A stretch of DNA of 64,000 bases from Ilex aquifolium (GCA_951799425.1 OX637402.1:8708001-8772000), one strand, 5' to 3'. Counted from the stretch's first letter, positions 37,182 to 48,832 are shown. Made by a program: numbers and translations. Notes: generated from the sequence alone by a model not told the origin.

Positions 37182-38372
37182 AAAAACTTGACTTGATCCG
37201 AAATGTGCACACCCAAGTGCAGGCGGTCAAGTTGTAGTAATAATCCAGTTTAAGTCCGGAGTCGAATCCACAAGGAACTATTGTTGATGTTTTGAGGCAA
37301 GCAGTGGTGGAGACCAAATGATTATAACCCATGAGATTTGAAGTTGTGTGGTGTATGGGATTTCCTAGACAGAATATAGGATTCTTTCCAAGAGGGTTGT
37401 CTAGACAGAATATAAGATAAGCTCAAATGTAAAAAGTCACTCTTTAGTTCGAGGATCTGGACATGTAGTTAATCATCCGGTTTATTATACTTGTGCTTGA
37501 TAACTCAATTAACCCATGTGTCAACAACAAGTTAATCGGAAGATAAAGATGGATTGTGAGAATTAAGAGCATGGTTACGATGTCTTTCTAGAAGTTTACA
37601 AGAATTTTCTATGCCGAGACTCAACCCGTCTACAAACAAGCAAGTGTTTCTACAAGGCATCCAACCATGACATTAATATTCCATTTCCATTCTTTAATTG
37701 AAGCACAATAATGGTGAAGATTGAAGGGTAGTCATGAACATCTAGTCGGGGTACTTGCCTTGAACCGATGAATCTTTCTATGCAAGAGTTATCTATGTTA
37801 TAGAAAGTACTCATGGTTATACAAAGTACCTTAGCTTTGCTAGATGAAATCAATCATTCAAAAAGCAAGTGAAATATAAAGCATTAAACATAAATGAAAT
37901 ACACAGATTTAACTTTCGGATGATTTATACATGTCCATTACCTCTTACTAAAGAGTGAATGAGAAACTACTCACTCGTCATGACTTTGGTAAAGTTAGAA
38001 AAGTGAGTGATGCTCATCCCTCCAAGTAGAGGAGTTGCAAAGTAAAACACAATAAGCAAGGAGCCGATCTTCGACGAAGAATAAGGGAATCACATTCCAC
38101 CCTTCACGGCTTTGGCAAAGCTCTAGAAAAGTGGAAGAGTTTCACTCCTCTAAGGGAAGAAAGAAGCTCAAGCAATGGAAGTGAATGAAACAAATATTGA
38201 AAGTAGAAGAAAGCTAGACACTTTTGGAGGGTTTCCTCCTCAACCAAAAGATGATATATCTCTCTCTATGCAAGTAAATATAAACCTAAGTCTAAGACTA
38301 ATTCTATAATAAGCTAAGAAATGTTGGTCTAGTGCCAATCCAACTACCCTTTGGAGCTCCTATAATGGGAGT

Positions 38373-38380
38373 ATTTATAG
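38373..38380 (-). promoter_or_regulatory. TATA box of the element 1 LTR
   Basis: The minus strand reads GCCTATAAATACTCCC. It lies 112 bp downstream of the nearest motif A copy. Confidence 0.7.
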
Positions 38381-38491
38381 GCAAAGAGGAGGGGGCAAGG
38401 TAGTGTGGAGGAATAGTACAAGGCCTTCAAAGTCCAAGTGAAAGTCCCAATGTCCGGAGAAAAAATCAACCACTATGCAGCCTGTCTGGGG

Positions 38492-38866
38492 ACAACGTTC
38501 GAACGTTGTCTGGCGTTCGAACGTTGTATCTGTCTTTGCTTGATGAGCGTTCGAACGTTGTATGGCGTTCGAATGTTGCTTTTGTCTTTGCTTGATGAGC
38601 GTTCGAACGCCAGATGGGGTCTGATCTTCCCACTCAAGTGGCATATGGTCTTCTGTGAGAGCCATTTCCACACTCCATGTTCAACTTGACATTGCACTCA
38701 GCAACGTTCAATAATTCAGCAGAACGTTCGAACGTGATTTAGCGTTCAAACGTGGTACTCAAGTACTTCAGTGTTTTCCTTCTTTGCTGCAACATGCCAT
38801 GTCTCAGTAGCCTAGTCCTCAAATAATTCAAGGGGACGTTAAAATGTTATTTGGCATTCGAACGTT
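38492..38866 (-). repeat. Motif A cluster in the LTR of element 1
   Basis: About nine copies of a GCGTTCGAACG-type palindrome: 38492-38509, 38511-38527, 38545-38561, 38563-38580, 38597-38614, 38722-38736, 38741-38755, a weak one near 38836, and 38851-38866. This is the same motif as at 1573-1866, although the flanking sequence differs. Confidence 0.85.
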
Positions 38867-39058
38867 CTTGCTTTGTTCCAAGTTTCTCCAATTTTGCTCT
38901 AGGGCATGCCAGTGTTGCATGGATGTTTGATATTCGTTGCCTTTGGACCTTTGTTCAATTTATATCTTGAAATGTCATCATTTAAACTCCATCAAAGTAT
39001 AAGTAGTTTTAGAAAGGCATATTAAGATGTCAATTTTAACTATTAATCAAAGGGTCCA

Positions 39059-40330
39059 CTAGAACATCATCCACCCTGGCCATCTTGGGTGGAAGAGTAT
39101 TCCTAGTGGAATAACGGGACTCCACTTGGTCCTATCAACTACATAAGGGTAAAGTGTTACCCTAATAAAAAAGAGAGAGAAAAATTTGAAGGAATCCAAC
39201 ATACCTTTTCTCTTCGATGAGGAGCTGCTAGCCTTGGCAGAAGACACACAGCCTCTAGCATCTCTAGAAGGAGGGGTCCCTAGCCTCACCCTCTCTAAGC
39301 ATGAGGGTCCCATAGTCCCTTACGGGATAGGGCCTCACAACCTGAAGCTTCCACTCCTAATCTGCTGAGAGCATTGGAGAGCCTGGAAAAAAGGTGGTTA
39401 ATACAAAAAAAAAAGGGAGACAGGTTGTACCTATCCTCTTTGGAAGGCCCCACCTCATTGGTACTAGAGCCCTGTCTGCCTCTGAAGCCCACTCTCCTCC
39501 TACAAACAAGAAGTGATCCTTCCAGCTATGGCAGTTGGACCGCAGCCCAACAATTAATTTTCCTTCCCTCGGAATGAAGCAATACCAACCGCGGTTGGGA
39601 GCAATAGTTTCACTCAAAATATAGGCAACAAAAAACTCTTTAGGGGAGGCATCCTCATAATGCACCCTCCTCCATAGTGCAAGAAATCCTGGCAGATCTC
39701 TCTGACCATTGGGTGACAAATGCCCCGGCGTGAGTAAAAAATAATAAAGGATCCGGCAAACGGGAGAAGGTACGTGAAACCTTAACCCTGCCTCAAGTAC
39801 CTCCTCATAAATAACAATGTCCCTCGAGGATTCATCAGAGGCTGGCTCGCCCATCTCAGCCGGATGGCACAACACTGCAAGAGGAATGGAAAAAGTGGAT
39901 ATAATACAAGCAATCTCAACAGCAGTGTTAAGGGAGCTAGAGATAGAGTTCACCTTAGAGCCATCATCAGTAGACACTTTACCATGATACTTGCGTCGTC
40001 GTGGATGAGAAGGAGCACTACCACCATCATCTCTCACCACCTGTCTAGCCCCTGTCTCTGTGCATAGCTTATTCCTGACACCAAGCTCCTGCGCCCGCTC
40101 CTATACCTTCACTTGCCCATGTGCCAACGCCAACCACGGCACCCTGAACACCCACGATCGCATCCCGGCCAACTGCTACACCTTGGCCAGTGCCTGCGGC
40201 ACCCACGTTTGCGTCCTCTACGCCTGTGGGGCCCACACTCGCTACTCCCAGGACGCCCATACCTGCCTTGCCTATGTCTGCTTCACTCACACCACCTTTG
40301 CCCTACATCACTCTTTAGTCTAACCCTCTC
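39059..40330 (-). pseudogene. Antisense gag-like ORF of Tat element D (PF04195-like)
   Basis: The best part is 39357-40040. A serine-rich segment is followed by EVLEAGLRFHVPSPVCRILYY and APNRGWYCFIPREGKLIVGL, then SWKDHFLFVGGEW, resembling the 'putative gypsy type transposon' domain. The upstream part (40069-40290) is Gly/Ala/Val-rich in another frame, so the N-terminus has a frameshift or stop. Two likely GT-AG introns interrupt the 3' part: about 39382-39430 (ending TTTTTTCCAG) and about 39140-39205 (starting GTATGTTGG). Tat-lineage elements are known to carry such antisense ORFs between pol and the 3' LTR, which fits its place before the tract and LTR at 40707-42587. Confidence 0.7.
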
Positions 40331-40364
40331 AAGGAATGGAACAAAGGGAAATGAGGGGGACCTA

Positions 40365-40605
40365 TTTATAGCCCAACCTTGGGAGTTACCTAGTAGGATT
40401 GGCATTCAAGTATCCTAATTGGAGTAGGATTGACATTGAGGATCTCCTATTCACTTTGGCAGTTACCTAATTAGATTGGCATTCAAGTGTCCTAATTGGA
40501 GTAGGAGTGACACTAAGGAGCTCCCATTCACTTTGGCAGTTACCTAATTGGATTGGCATTCAAGTATCCTAGTTAGAGTAGGAATGACCTTGAGAAGTTA
40601 TCCTA
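40365..40605 (-). promoter_or_regulatory. TATA box and 77-bp tandem repeats upstream of the antisense ORF
   Basis: The minus strand has GGCTATAAATAGG (about 40366-40378). Just upstream, three tandem units of 77 bp lie at 40384-40460, 40461-40537 and 40538-40605 (last one partial and diverged). The arrangement suggests enhancer-like repeats for antisense transcription. Confidence 0.6.
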
Positions 40606-40706
40606 TGAGGATAATCCATACCAAAAAGGAAAAAAAAATTCCTCGTCAAGGAAAAGAGTTCAGCCGCAATTGGACCAGCTAATGCCTTCTCCCCCAAATC
40701 ATTAGG

Positions 40707-40728
40707 CTTGGGGTATGGGGGCAAATGA
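40707..40728 (+). other. Polypurine tract of Tat element D
   Basis: GCTTGGGGTATGGGGGCAAA directly precedes TGATGGG, the start of the LTR. Confidence 0.7.
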
Positions 40729-42587
40729 TGGGCCCAGTGATTAACCTATTTAGTATGTAAATTAAAAAATCAAAAAACTCGAATTAGTATAATAAACACA
40801 CTAAAAATTAGTACTTAGAGTGAATTAAGGTTTGTGCGGGAATGATATTAGTTATAACATTTTATCTGAAAGCTGCAGGACAAATGCTGAATTAACACAA
40901 GACCAAGGGAGCAATGTCAAGGAAATGCAAAGAATAAAGGCCAAAGTGTAATTAACCAACGAGAAGAGTCAGCATGCATGCAAGTGGAGTTTCCAGCAAA
41001 GCACCACCGTCCAGACGGTGGGACTGCCGTTCGGACGGTCACCATTGTCAGAAGTCAAGTTGCCCACTTGCCCATGTCTCTTCCCACGCCTATAAATATC
41101 CTTCTCCACTTCAGCTTTCATACGGCCGGACTGAGGCAGAAAAGAAGAGAGAAACAGAGAGATCTGAGAGAGATTCTGAAGTTCTGAAGAGAGAAAAAGA
41201 GAGAAAGAAAAGAGAAGAGAAAATACACTCCGGTCTGTGTTATACTTCAGTCCTAAGTCCTGTACCTTTATAGTTTTTGTATAGCTTTCAATTCGAATAA
41301 TTGAACTGCCGCCACTTTTTCATCTTAATCGATTATAAGAGTGGTTGTGTTTCAATCGTTCCCTGCGAAAGACATTTAAATTCCGCACTTTCCTTTCTGT
41401 TGTAATGACAACTGCTAGCTCTCCTTGCTTGTCTATAGCAATGGAGCGTGAGTAGTTCCGTATATCCTCCGGTTCGAGGGGAACACATGTATAATATTGA
41501 TCTGTTTTTGGAATTGCTGATGTTTTATTTATACGTTTATTATATATACAAGACGGGCCAGCTAGAATGACCCCGGCGTTCCTACCGGTATGGTTAATCC
41601 TCCACTGGAATGCTGAGGAAGTTCCACTGACGCCTGATAGTATTATATATATATAAGACGGGCCAGCTAGAATGACCCCGGTGATCCTGTCAGTATGGCT
41701 AGTCCTACACTGGAACGCTGAGGAAGTTCTACTGTCTATATATATATATATATATTACAAGATAACCTATTGAATAATTCAAGTATGCCGTTCGAGTAAC
41801 TTCACTTTCTGGGTGATATATCTAAATACAGTGTAGCCTAAGAAGCAGCTGTATTATGATTAACTACCACCGGTTGACCTGACAAGTCACCGGAAGATAG
41901 TCTGTACCACCTGCGGATTTTACTTGAATTAATCAATTGGAACATCTAAGCCCAGTGTAGCCTAAGAAGCAACTGTGCTATATATTACCACCGGTGTAGC
42001 CTAAGAAGCAGCTGTGTTATGGTTTATTATATATATACGTATTTGCAATCATGAGATCAAGTGAATAACTCAAGTATTCCTCATGAATGGCTTGTCCTTC
42101 TGGTTTGCTTGGGTTAATCATTTGACATAAATATAACCAGTGTAGCCTAAGAAGCAGTTGTGTTATAATATATATATACATCAGACCTGCCGGTTAGCTT
42201 GCCAGTAAAATGGAAGTTAACTGATGTGAGGTAGCAATTCCGTAACAAGACCGATGTAAAGCATGTGGGATCCTTGAACTGAAGGATATCTTTTATATTT
42301 CTGTCATTCATTTGTTTTACGTACGCATTTTATTTCTGCACCTTTATTCCACCTGTTATTTTAGAATCAAGTTTTTAGCACCGTCATTAGACTAAGCTCA
42401 CACCACAAGCGATTAAACATCAAACTACTCCAAACAACCTTTTTATTGCTTTATTTTTATTTTATTTATTTTATTTTATTTTAATTACTAAAACTCTCTG
42501 TGGGATCGATACTTGGACTCAAAAACCAAGAAAACTACAATTTGACCACTTATACTTGGGTGTAATATAATAATATAATTCTGACAC
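40729..42587 (+). repeat. 3' LTR of Tat element D
   Basis: Starts TGATGGGCCC after a polypurine tract; the end near 42587 (TTCTGACACA) is approximate. It holds two motif D palindromes, a TATA box at 41101-41108 and a GA-rich leader. Downstream are internal repeats: a 105-bp duplication containing GACGGGCCAGCTAGAATGAC (from 41551 and 41656) and four copies of AGTGTAGCCTAAGAAGCAGC (41830, 41954, 41994, 42139). (TA)n runs lie near 41646 and 41728. The pol of this element is not in the window; element 1 or a deletion separates it. Confidence 0.7.
41006..41038 (+). promoter_or_regulatory. Motif D palindromes in the Tat D LTR
   Basis: ACCGTCCAGACGGT (41006-41019) and CCGTTCGGACGG (41027-41038) lie 62 bp upstream of the TATA box at 41101-41108 (GCCTATAAATATCC). 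The spacing resembles that of motif A and its TATA boxes in element 1. Confidence 0.7.
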
Positions 42588-42599
42588 ACAAAAAAGTGC

Positions 42600-43185
42600 G
42601 AATCACCCAGCCCAAGGCCCAACTCAGATAATGGTCCCAGCCCAGATCAGGCCCAACTCAGATAATGGGCCTGACCCAGACAAGCCCTAGTAGGTCCGGC
42701 CCAGAAGAGACCCAAATCTAGTCAGGCTCACCAAAGCCCCGAGAGCCACGTCATCCTAAAGTCAAGGAGTCAACAACGCCATCAGAGAGCCTCATACATG
42801 CCATCCTGGAGTGAGAAGATCTACCACGCCATCTTGGGACTAGGTCTTGAGGAGATCTCCATGCCATCTCTACAACTGCCTCACCTGTTGCGAGGATGGC
42901 TCCCACTCCACAAAATCAGTCTTTCTGTTACTAATAAGGCGCTTATAAATTGTAAGCCCCACCTACACATGGGGGCATCTCTCATATCTTGTATCTCGCC
43001 TATTACTCACACTTGAGAACCCAACACTCCTTGAAGCAATAAACCACTCAGGCCATCCTAGCCCTTCACATTGGAGTAGGTCACCTTGACCGAACCACAT
43101 AAATTATGTTTTGCTTGTGTTGACTCTCTCCTTATTTATTTACTGCATTAATTACTTGACAGATGGTGCATAAAATTAATTTTTG
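42600..43185 (+). repeat. LTR-like remnant (E)
   Basis: A C-rich start contains a tandem phrase (GGCCCAACTCAGATAATGG at about 42617 and 42650). A TATA box (GCTTATAAATTG, about 42941-42952) follows, and the end is TGCATAAAATTAATTTTTGC. This is the build of a plant Ty3/gypsy LTR, but no partner LTR, primer site or coding region of the same element is recognised, so it is a solo or degraded LTR. Confidence 0.4.
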
Positions 43186-44021
43186 CATCATCACCTCACA
43201 TTTGCACTGCCATCGCTTGTTATAATCACCCTGAAAAAAACCACCATGACCACAACAATCGAAATTGTTACCGAATGAAAAAAATTAGTAGACCATGATA
43301 ATTAACAACCATGATTGCCACCACCAAAATTTAGTTGATGCAAATTGGTTTGTGCTCTGCAACTAAATGAACTGTGCAAAAGAGTTTGTGCAACTAATCT
43401 TTTTGGAGCACAATAACCTTTGTGTAGTATTATACGATTAATGAGCATTAAGATGAATCATTAGTTATCTGTGAAAAAGAGAAGAACAATGAAGTAGAAG
43501 GGGTTGCTCAATGTTTAATGGAAGCTCTCAACTTAGGGATATTTTATTGGCGTCATAGCAGGTTCTTTAAGTATACTTTTTACATTATCTAACTCTTTCA
43601 TGCTTTTCCACTTCACCTCTGGCATTATCTTCCTCCCTCCTATGTGCTCAACAGCTCCCCCTTCACTCACAGACCACTCCTGTTTTACTCCATGTCTCTC
43701 TATCTCACTAATGAAATTCGATCCCAATCAACTGCAAATCGATGATAAGCCAGAGTCAAGCCATTGGAACTCATTGCATTGCAAAAAATTACGACTGTAT
43801 GAATCAATTACTACTCATGTCTTAGCTTTGCTGCTTCAATCACCATGGCTGGAGCATCTATACATTTAGATTGGCATATTTGAACAATGTTAAAATTATG
43901 GACGTTGCAATGTCATGGAAGAGTTGAGCATTGTTGGCTACTCGCGGGAGGGTTGTTGGCCATGGGAGGAGGCGAAGGATGGTCGTGGGGTGTGGGTCAC
44001 CCAAGGGTAAGGTTTTTGTGC

Positions 44022-44024
<3 letters not shown>
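43186..44024. other. Intergenic sequence without a confident gene
   Basis: A + T-rich start, then short ORFs on both strands around 43533-43869 that match nothing recognisable. No repeat or promoter is evident. Confidence 0.4.

Positions 44025-44069
<45 letters not shown>
44025..44069. repeat. (GA)n microsatellite
   Basis: About 22 uninterrupted GA units. Confidence 0.98.
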
Positions 44070-44074
<5 letters not shown>

Positions 44075-44439
44075 TAATTTTGTCTTTTGAAAAATCACAC
44101 GGGCATATTTGAACATTTGAGATGAGTTTTGACTTTGACTTAAATGTTTTTCATCTATGCTCTCAAATTTGGCATGTGTGATATAATTCCCCTCAACTTG
44201 GATGAGCTCAGTAGAGATGTGAACCGAGATCAATCATTCAAAAAGGAAAATTGCAAAGAAGGCCCGAGCAATCAATCCAGACCAAGAATGAAAGGAAATG
44301 AGAAAGAAGGTTTCCCATAACGATCATCATTTGCCAAAAGAAACATGGTCTTCAAAGAGCCCATTAACAAAATACTATCCCAAATAAAGGGGAATCTTCA
44401 AATGGACAAAAAAATTAAGAGGGGATCCAGCTTTTAGGT

Positions 44440-46805
44440 GTTCCTACCACCATGATATATTGGACATATGACGGAGAACTGTCATTCCCTGAAGTAGCAT
44501 CTAGAGGAGCTCGTCCAAATTCGACATCTCTCCCAATTCATAGATCAAGAGAAGATGAAGGCTAATGTAGTTAGAGAAGGACACATGATGGGTCTGGAAC
44601 AAAATTTAGCAGGAGTAATCGACGTCATCCATCTCGCTACAGATCCTAACATGGCGACAGACAAGGCAATCAAAGCGTACATTCAAAAGGCCGCACAATT
44701 TAGAGAAATCTTTCAGGTTGGACCAATGGTTGAACACGTCCTAAAGAGGCAAAGGGTCAAGCAAATGGATAGATCAATATGCTTTTCTAAGAAGGGTAGA
44801 GCAAATTGGATAGATCAATATGCGTTCCTCAAAGATTATGTACTTGGGACTATTTCAAAAGTTAGGCTTAAAGGAGGAAGATTTGAAACTAGCAATGCCC
44901 CACTAGTCGGGTTTAGCTATAAGATGGTTTCCTAAAGGGGAAAATAACCCTCCCAGTCCGAACAAGGCCAGTCGTGAGAATGACCAAATTCCTCATCGTG
45001 GAAGTGGACTCAGCATATAATGCCATCATGTGATGTACATAGCTTCACGAGATGAAGGCAGTCCCCTCAACTTACCATTAGGTTCTAAGGTTCCCAGCAG
45101 ATGGAGGAGTCTTCGATGTAGTGCTAAAAATTGTTTGTACATCTCGATGAGAAGGAATGAGGTAATAGAGAATAATTAAACCAAGTCGACATTCAAACCA
45201 GAACAGAAATAGCAATCAAAGTTCGGCCAGCCAGGCCTAGACAAACCAATGACAAGCCCGACAGGGCGTGTAGTAAAGGACTTAAAGACTATACATTTGG
45301 ACAATAGCACTGAGAAGTTCTTCCTGATCAGGTCCTCACTTCCGTAGTATGAACAAAATTCCTTGGAGGATCTCTTAAGAAGAAAATCGATCTAGACCCG
45401 CAATTCAAGCCAATTAAGAAAAAGTAAAGAAGGTCGGCCCCGCAGCATATGGAGGCAGTCAATGAAGAGGTTGGCAAATTGTTGGAAGCACACTTTGTTA
45501 AAGAAGTGCAATATCTAACCTGGCTCTCGAATACGGTGGTGGTCAAGAAAAAGAACAATAAGTGGAGGGTCTATGTAGATTTCATCAACCTCAATAAAGC
45601 ATACCCTAAAGATAGCTTTCCACAGCAGAAAATCGACCATCTTGTTGATGCTACCTCAGGCCATGAGCACATGAGATTCCTCAATGCCTATAGAGGATAC
45701 CACAAAATACCTCACTTTGGTCCGGACTAGGATAACACCTCATTCATCACATTATAAGGAGTATAATGCTACAATGTGATGGCCTTTAGACTCAAAAATG
45801 CTGGGGCAACATGCCAGAGGTTGGTAACTAGGATGTTTAAGGATATTCTGGGAGCCACTATGGCAGTATATATTGACGACATGATCGTCAAGAGTAGGAA
45901 AGCAGCCAATCACCTTGCCGACCTCCATAAGAGATTCAACATCTTGCAAAGTTATCGAATGAGGCTTAATACCTGAAAGTGTGCCTTCGGGGCAGGTTTC
46001 GATAAATTCTTGGGGTTCCTAGTCACTAGGCGAGGAATTAAGACTAATCCCAATCAAGTAAAGGCCTTGAGAAAACTGAAGGCACCAAAAACCATCAAAG
46101 AAATACAAAGGTTAACTGCTATGATAATGCTTAATAGATTTATGTCCAGATATTTTGACAAGTGCCAACTATTTTTTCAACCTCTAAAACACAAGAGATG
46201 AGGAATATGGACCCCAGAGCGAGAGAAGGATTTTCATAATTTTAACGAATATCTGGCAGCTCTCCTTTTACTGACCACTCCAGAGCTAGGAGAATGCTTA
46301 TATCTCTATTTAGCTTTTTCGGAGCAAGCAGTGAGCAGGGCACTAATGAGAATATCTCAGAAAGCTATGAAACCGTTCTACTGCATAAGCAAGAAGCTTC
46401 TTGATTTAGAAACCAGATACCTACCTCTAGAAAAGCTAGCCTTAGCTCTAATAAGTTCATCCAGGAAGTTAATACACTACTTCTAGGCACATTCAATTAT
46501 GGTTCATACAAACCAACCCTTGAAAGCTTTGTTCAGAAAGGTTGATCTATCCGGCAGAATATCAAAATGAGCTGTGGAGATTGGGGAATATGATATGACC
46601 TTCGAACCGTGATCAACAATTAAAGGGCAAGTTGTGGCCGACTTCTTGGCAAAATTCACCCTTCTAATGATGATATCACCAAGCCATAAAAGGTTCCAAG
46701 TACCTTGGAGCCTGAAATAAAAGGAATAACATAAAAAAATCCCCGAAATTGAAGACTCCTGGAAGCTATATATGGATGGTTTATCAAACCAAAAGGGAGT
46801 TGGCA
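44440..46805 (+). pseudogene. gag end, protease, RT and RNase H of Tat element F, heavily decayed
   Basis: Around 44440-44560 a gag tail with GHMTENCHSLK-type zinc-knuckle residues is broken by an indel. 44555-44935 runs into the protease region (APLVGFSYKMV), with stops after it. RT spans about 45400-46000 (VDFINLNKAYPKDSFP; YIDDMIVKSR keeps the YxDD box). RNase H follows (LEKLALALI, VVADFLAKF), and a second RNase H begins at about 46740 (SWKLYMDGLSN), the dual RNase H typical of Tat elements. More than ten stops or shifts are present. The sequence ends within the second RNase H at about 46805; integrase is absent, and the antisense ORF begins at once. Confidence 0.85.
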
Positions 46806-47893
46806 TCCCCAAGAGCATTATTCCCGGGGATATTAACTTTGGATTGACTAGCAGGGGGAGTAGTGACCTGGTCAGTATCCGATATTAAAATTGGTTCAGC
46901 CTCAGATGGTCGAATAGTCTTAGATGGAGTTGTAACTTTGTCAGTAAGGGGGGAGCTAGGACCTTCATCAGTAATAGTTGGAGCAAAACTTGGGGAAGCA
47001 TCAGAATAAAAAACTAAGTCAACAAAATTCTTCATAGGACGACCTCGGTTAGAGAAGACGGATCTTTGACAGGACCACGGGGTAATGGCTCTGAGGGATT
47101 GGAGTGTTTCTCGGTCTTCGACTAATCGTGAATTAGGCCTATCTTGAACCGCTATAAAAGAGTGGTACGTTGGACTATAACCAAGCAGTTGGTACGTAGC
47201 TCAACAAAAGAAGGTTTCATTGTAAGACCACACTTTCTTAAGGTCCTTCATGTTGAAAGACCGCTCAGAAATTCTTCCCTTCACATATTTCCCTACTCGG
47301 CATCAAAAAATAAAAGCAAGTCAAAAAGCCCCACAAAGGATACTAAAAAAAGGTTCAAAAATTTTCAAAATAGTACAAAAGGTTACCTAGGGCACCACTC
47401 TCATAGGGCCATCTAAAATAAGGCACCTCCTCAGCCTTATGTTCCCAGTTCCTAGAAACAAAAATCATATCCTTGTCATGATTCTTGTTGGAATTAGGAA
47501 GATGAGTAACAAGATATTGACTCTTATTTCTAACTGCCAAGTAATAGTTGTCATCACTGATAGGCTTGACAATGTAACAATACAAAATTTTCCAAAGTCC
47601 CAAGTTGGTGCCAAGAAGACTATTCAAGGCCACAACCCCATCACTATCCGAAAGAATTTGGGACATCACTACAGAGGGAAAAATTTAAAGGTAGAAAGGA
47701 CTCTAAGAAGAAGAGGGTGGAGGGGAAAAATGAACTCCACCCTCAGTGATGGAGATTGTATAGAAAGGGATCGACTCCCTGGAAACTATGAGGGCTTCAT
47801 TCGCCCTTGGAAGCCTAACCTCCGTGTCGCTCGGGATATTATAAGAGGCCCTAAAGGCAAGAAGATCTTATGTAACTGAAGAAGCCATGGAAA
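46784..47893 (-). pseudogene. Antisense gag-like ORF of Tat element F (PF04195-like)
   Basis: ATG at 47893 (MASSVT), then an in-frame stop and a frame reading on through SYNIPSDTEVRLPRANEAL. The clearest part, 47355-47669, has DNYYLAVRNKSQYLVTHLP and DKDMIFVSRNWEH, matching the same domain as the ORF at 39357-40040 (WYCFIPREGKLIVGL, HFLFVGGEW). 46784-47035 is a Ser/Thr/Pro-rich C-terminal part. Several stops are present. Position and orientation, between pol and the 3' LTR, match the known antisense ORFs of Tat elements. Confidence 0.7.
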
Positions 47894-48189
47894 GAATGAG
47901 GTTGCAGAAGAAAAGAGCAAAGTTGTAAAATAAAGAAGAAGCTCTGAAGATGACATTAGGGTAAGTGATAGGAATGTTATTGAGGACCCTTAAAAAAAAA
48001 ATTAAAGAAGCCAAGGGAAATGGCGCTACAGACAAAAGGACACTTGTATTAAATGAAGCAAGGCGCCCTGCAAAGGAAAAAGACACGTACAATGCCTTTT
48101 CCCGAGAAACCAAGCAGCCTATTAAATGGGGATATGATGAACGGTCAAGGAACGTCAACCGACATGTGCCACATGGCGAACATTCCCTA

Positions 48190-48213
48190 AGGGGCAAGTG
48201 AAGGGGTACAAAA
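48190..48213 (+). other. Polypurine tract of Tat element F
   Basis: AAGGGGCAAGTG followed by AAGGGGTACAAA directly precedes TGATTGC, as in element D. Confidence 0.6.
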
Positions 48214-48832
48214 TGATTGCGCATGATTGGGACAATTAATAAGCTCACGTGCCTTGAGACACGTGACCAATAACATGTGCAAGAAACGCATGAGGGAAAC
48301 AATGTCCATCATAATCAAACCGAGCAGATGAATAGTGCTCAGTTCATTGGGCCGAGCAGTCAAAATAGCTAATCAACAATGTGACCAAGCATAATGCCAA
48401 GATAGTCTCCTAATGAAACCCTTCGACAAGCAAGAAAGTAATACAATATTGAATTACATGGAACATTGCTTTAATCATAGGAGAGTATTTATCACACCCT
48501 TATGAAACAAACATAATGAAGAAGTAGTTTAGGAGAGATCCTAGCATCCAAAACGGATTTGGCTAAACATTAGGTGTACCACCTAGGTGGATCCAAGAAA
48601 TAAAATCATGGCATATACATTGCCATACAACCCTATAAAGTCTAGGTTAAGCCTTGAGTCAAAGGTACACACAAGAATTCCTGCAAATTATTTTGCTTTC
48701 TTTCAAAGCCATTACTGACTTAGGTATCGAATTGCGTCCGACCAACTTATCTCGGCCTCTGACAGTTTGCTTGTTTTGCAAGATCAATTGTTTGATCCCT
48801 ATTCATCTTTTTAAACAAAATCAAATCAAACA
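48214..48832 (+). repeat. 3' LTR of Tat element F (619 bp)
   Basis: Starts TGATTGCGCA and ends ATCAAATCAAACA. The U3 part has two G-box palindromes (CACGTG at 48246-48251 and 48260-48265) and a CATGTG. TATA box CCTATAAAG lies at 48632-48640. No 5' partner is seen to the left, so the element is truncated at that side. Confidence 0.6.

Larger units (their letters stand above)
220..38980 (-). mobile_element. Athila-lineage Ty3/gypsy retrotransposon (element 1), split by the chromovirus array
   Basis: Read right to left: 5' LTR (about 37188-38980), tRNA-Asp primer site (37165-37181), gag (36206-37095), the inserted array (7133-36200), protease, RT, RNase H and integrase (7132-3139), a purine-rich box (2735-2767), a second promoter with palindrome repeats (1553-1866) and a third ORF (220-1340). 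Pol has the Athila-style DLGAS protease motif and DGYSGYNQI in RT. Two things tie the leftmost 2.7 kb to the rest: the same TTCGAA-centred repeats occur in the right-hand LTR, and element 2 (54981-64000) has the same order of parts. The 3' LTR is not in the window, so the left end is inferred. Confidence 0.65.
37188..38980 (-). repeat. 5' LTR of element 1
   Basis: The right end is placed at 38980, where the minus strand begins TGATGACATT. The left end lies a few bases before the primer site and is approximate. From its start on the minus strand it holds motif A palindromes, a TATA box and a U5 part with GTGGATTCGACTCCGG and GACCGCCTGCACTTGGGTG, phrases that recur near the end of the Tat LTR at 42487-42570. 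No coding sequence is seen. Confidence 0.75.

Noticed and set aside
38492..38866. Heat-shock elements, because of GAA and TTC triplets
   Set aside because: Canonical sites need two bases between GAA and TTC in alternating arrays. Here TTC and GAA are fused in most copies.
40060..40330. Plus-strand Cys/His/Ala-rich ORF
   Set aside because: It is the complement of the Gly/Ala/Val-rich N-terminal part of the antisense ORF.
43600..43869. Possible LRR or F-box fragment
   Set aside because: A few leucine-rich residues only; too short and without a second supporting motif.
43887..44072. Plus-strand ORF ending in an Arg-Glu repeat
   Set aside because: The repeat is the translated (GA)n microsatellite.
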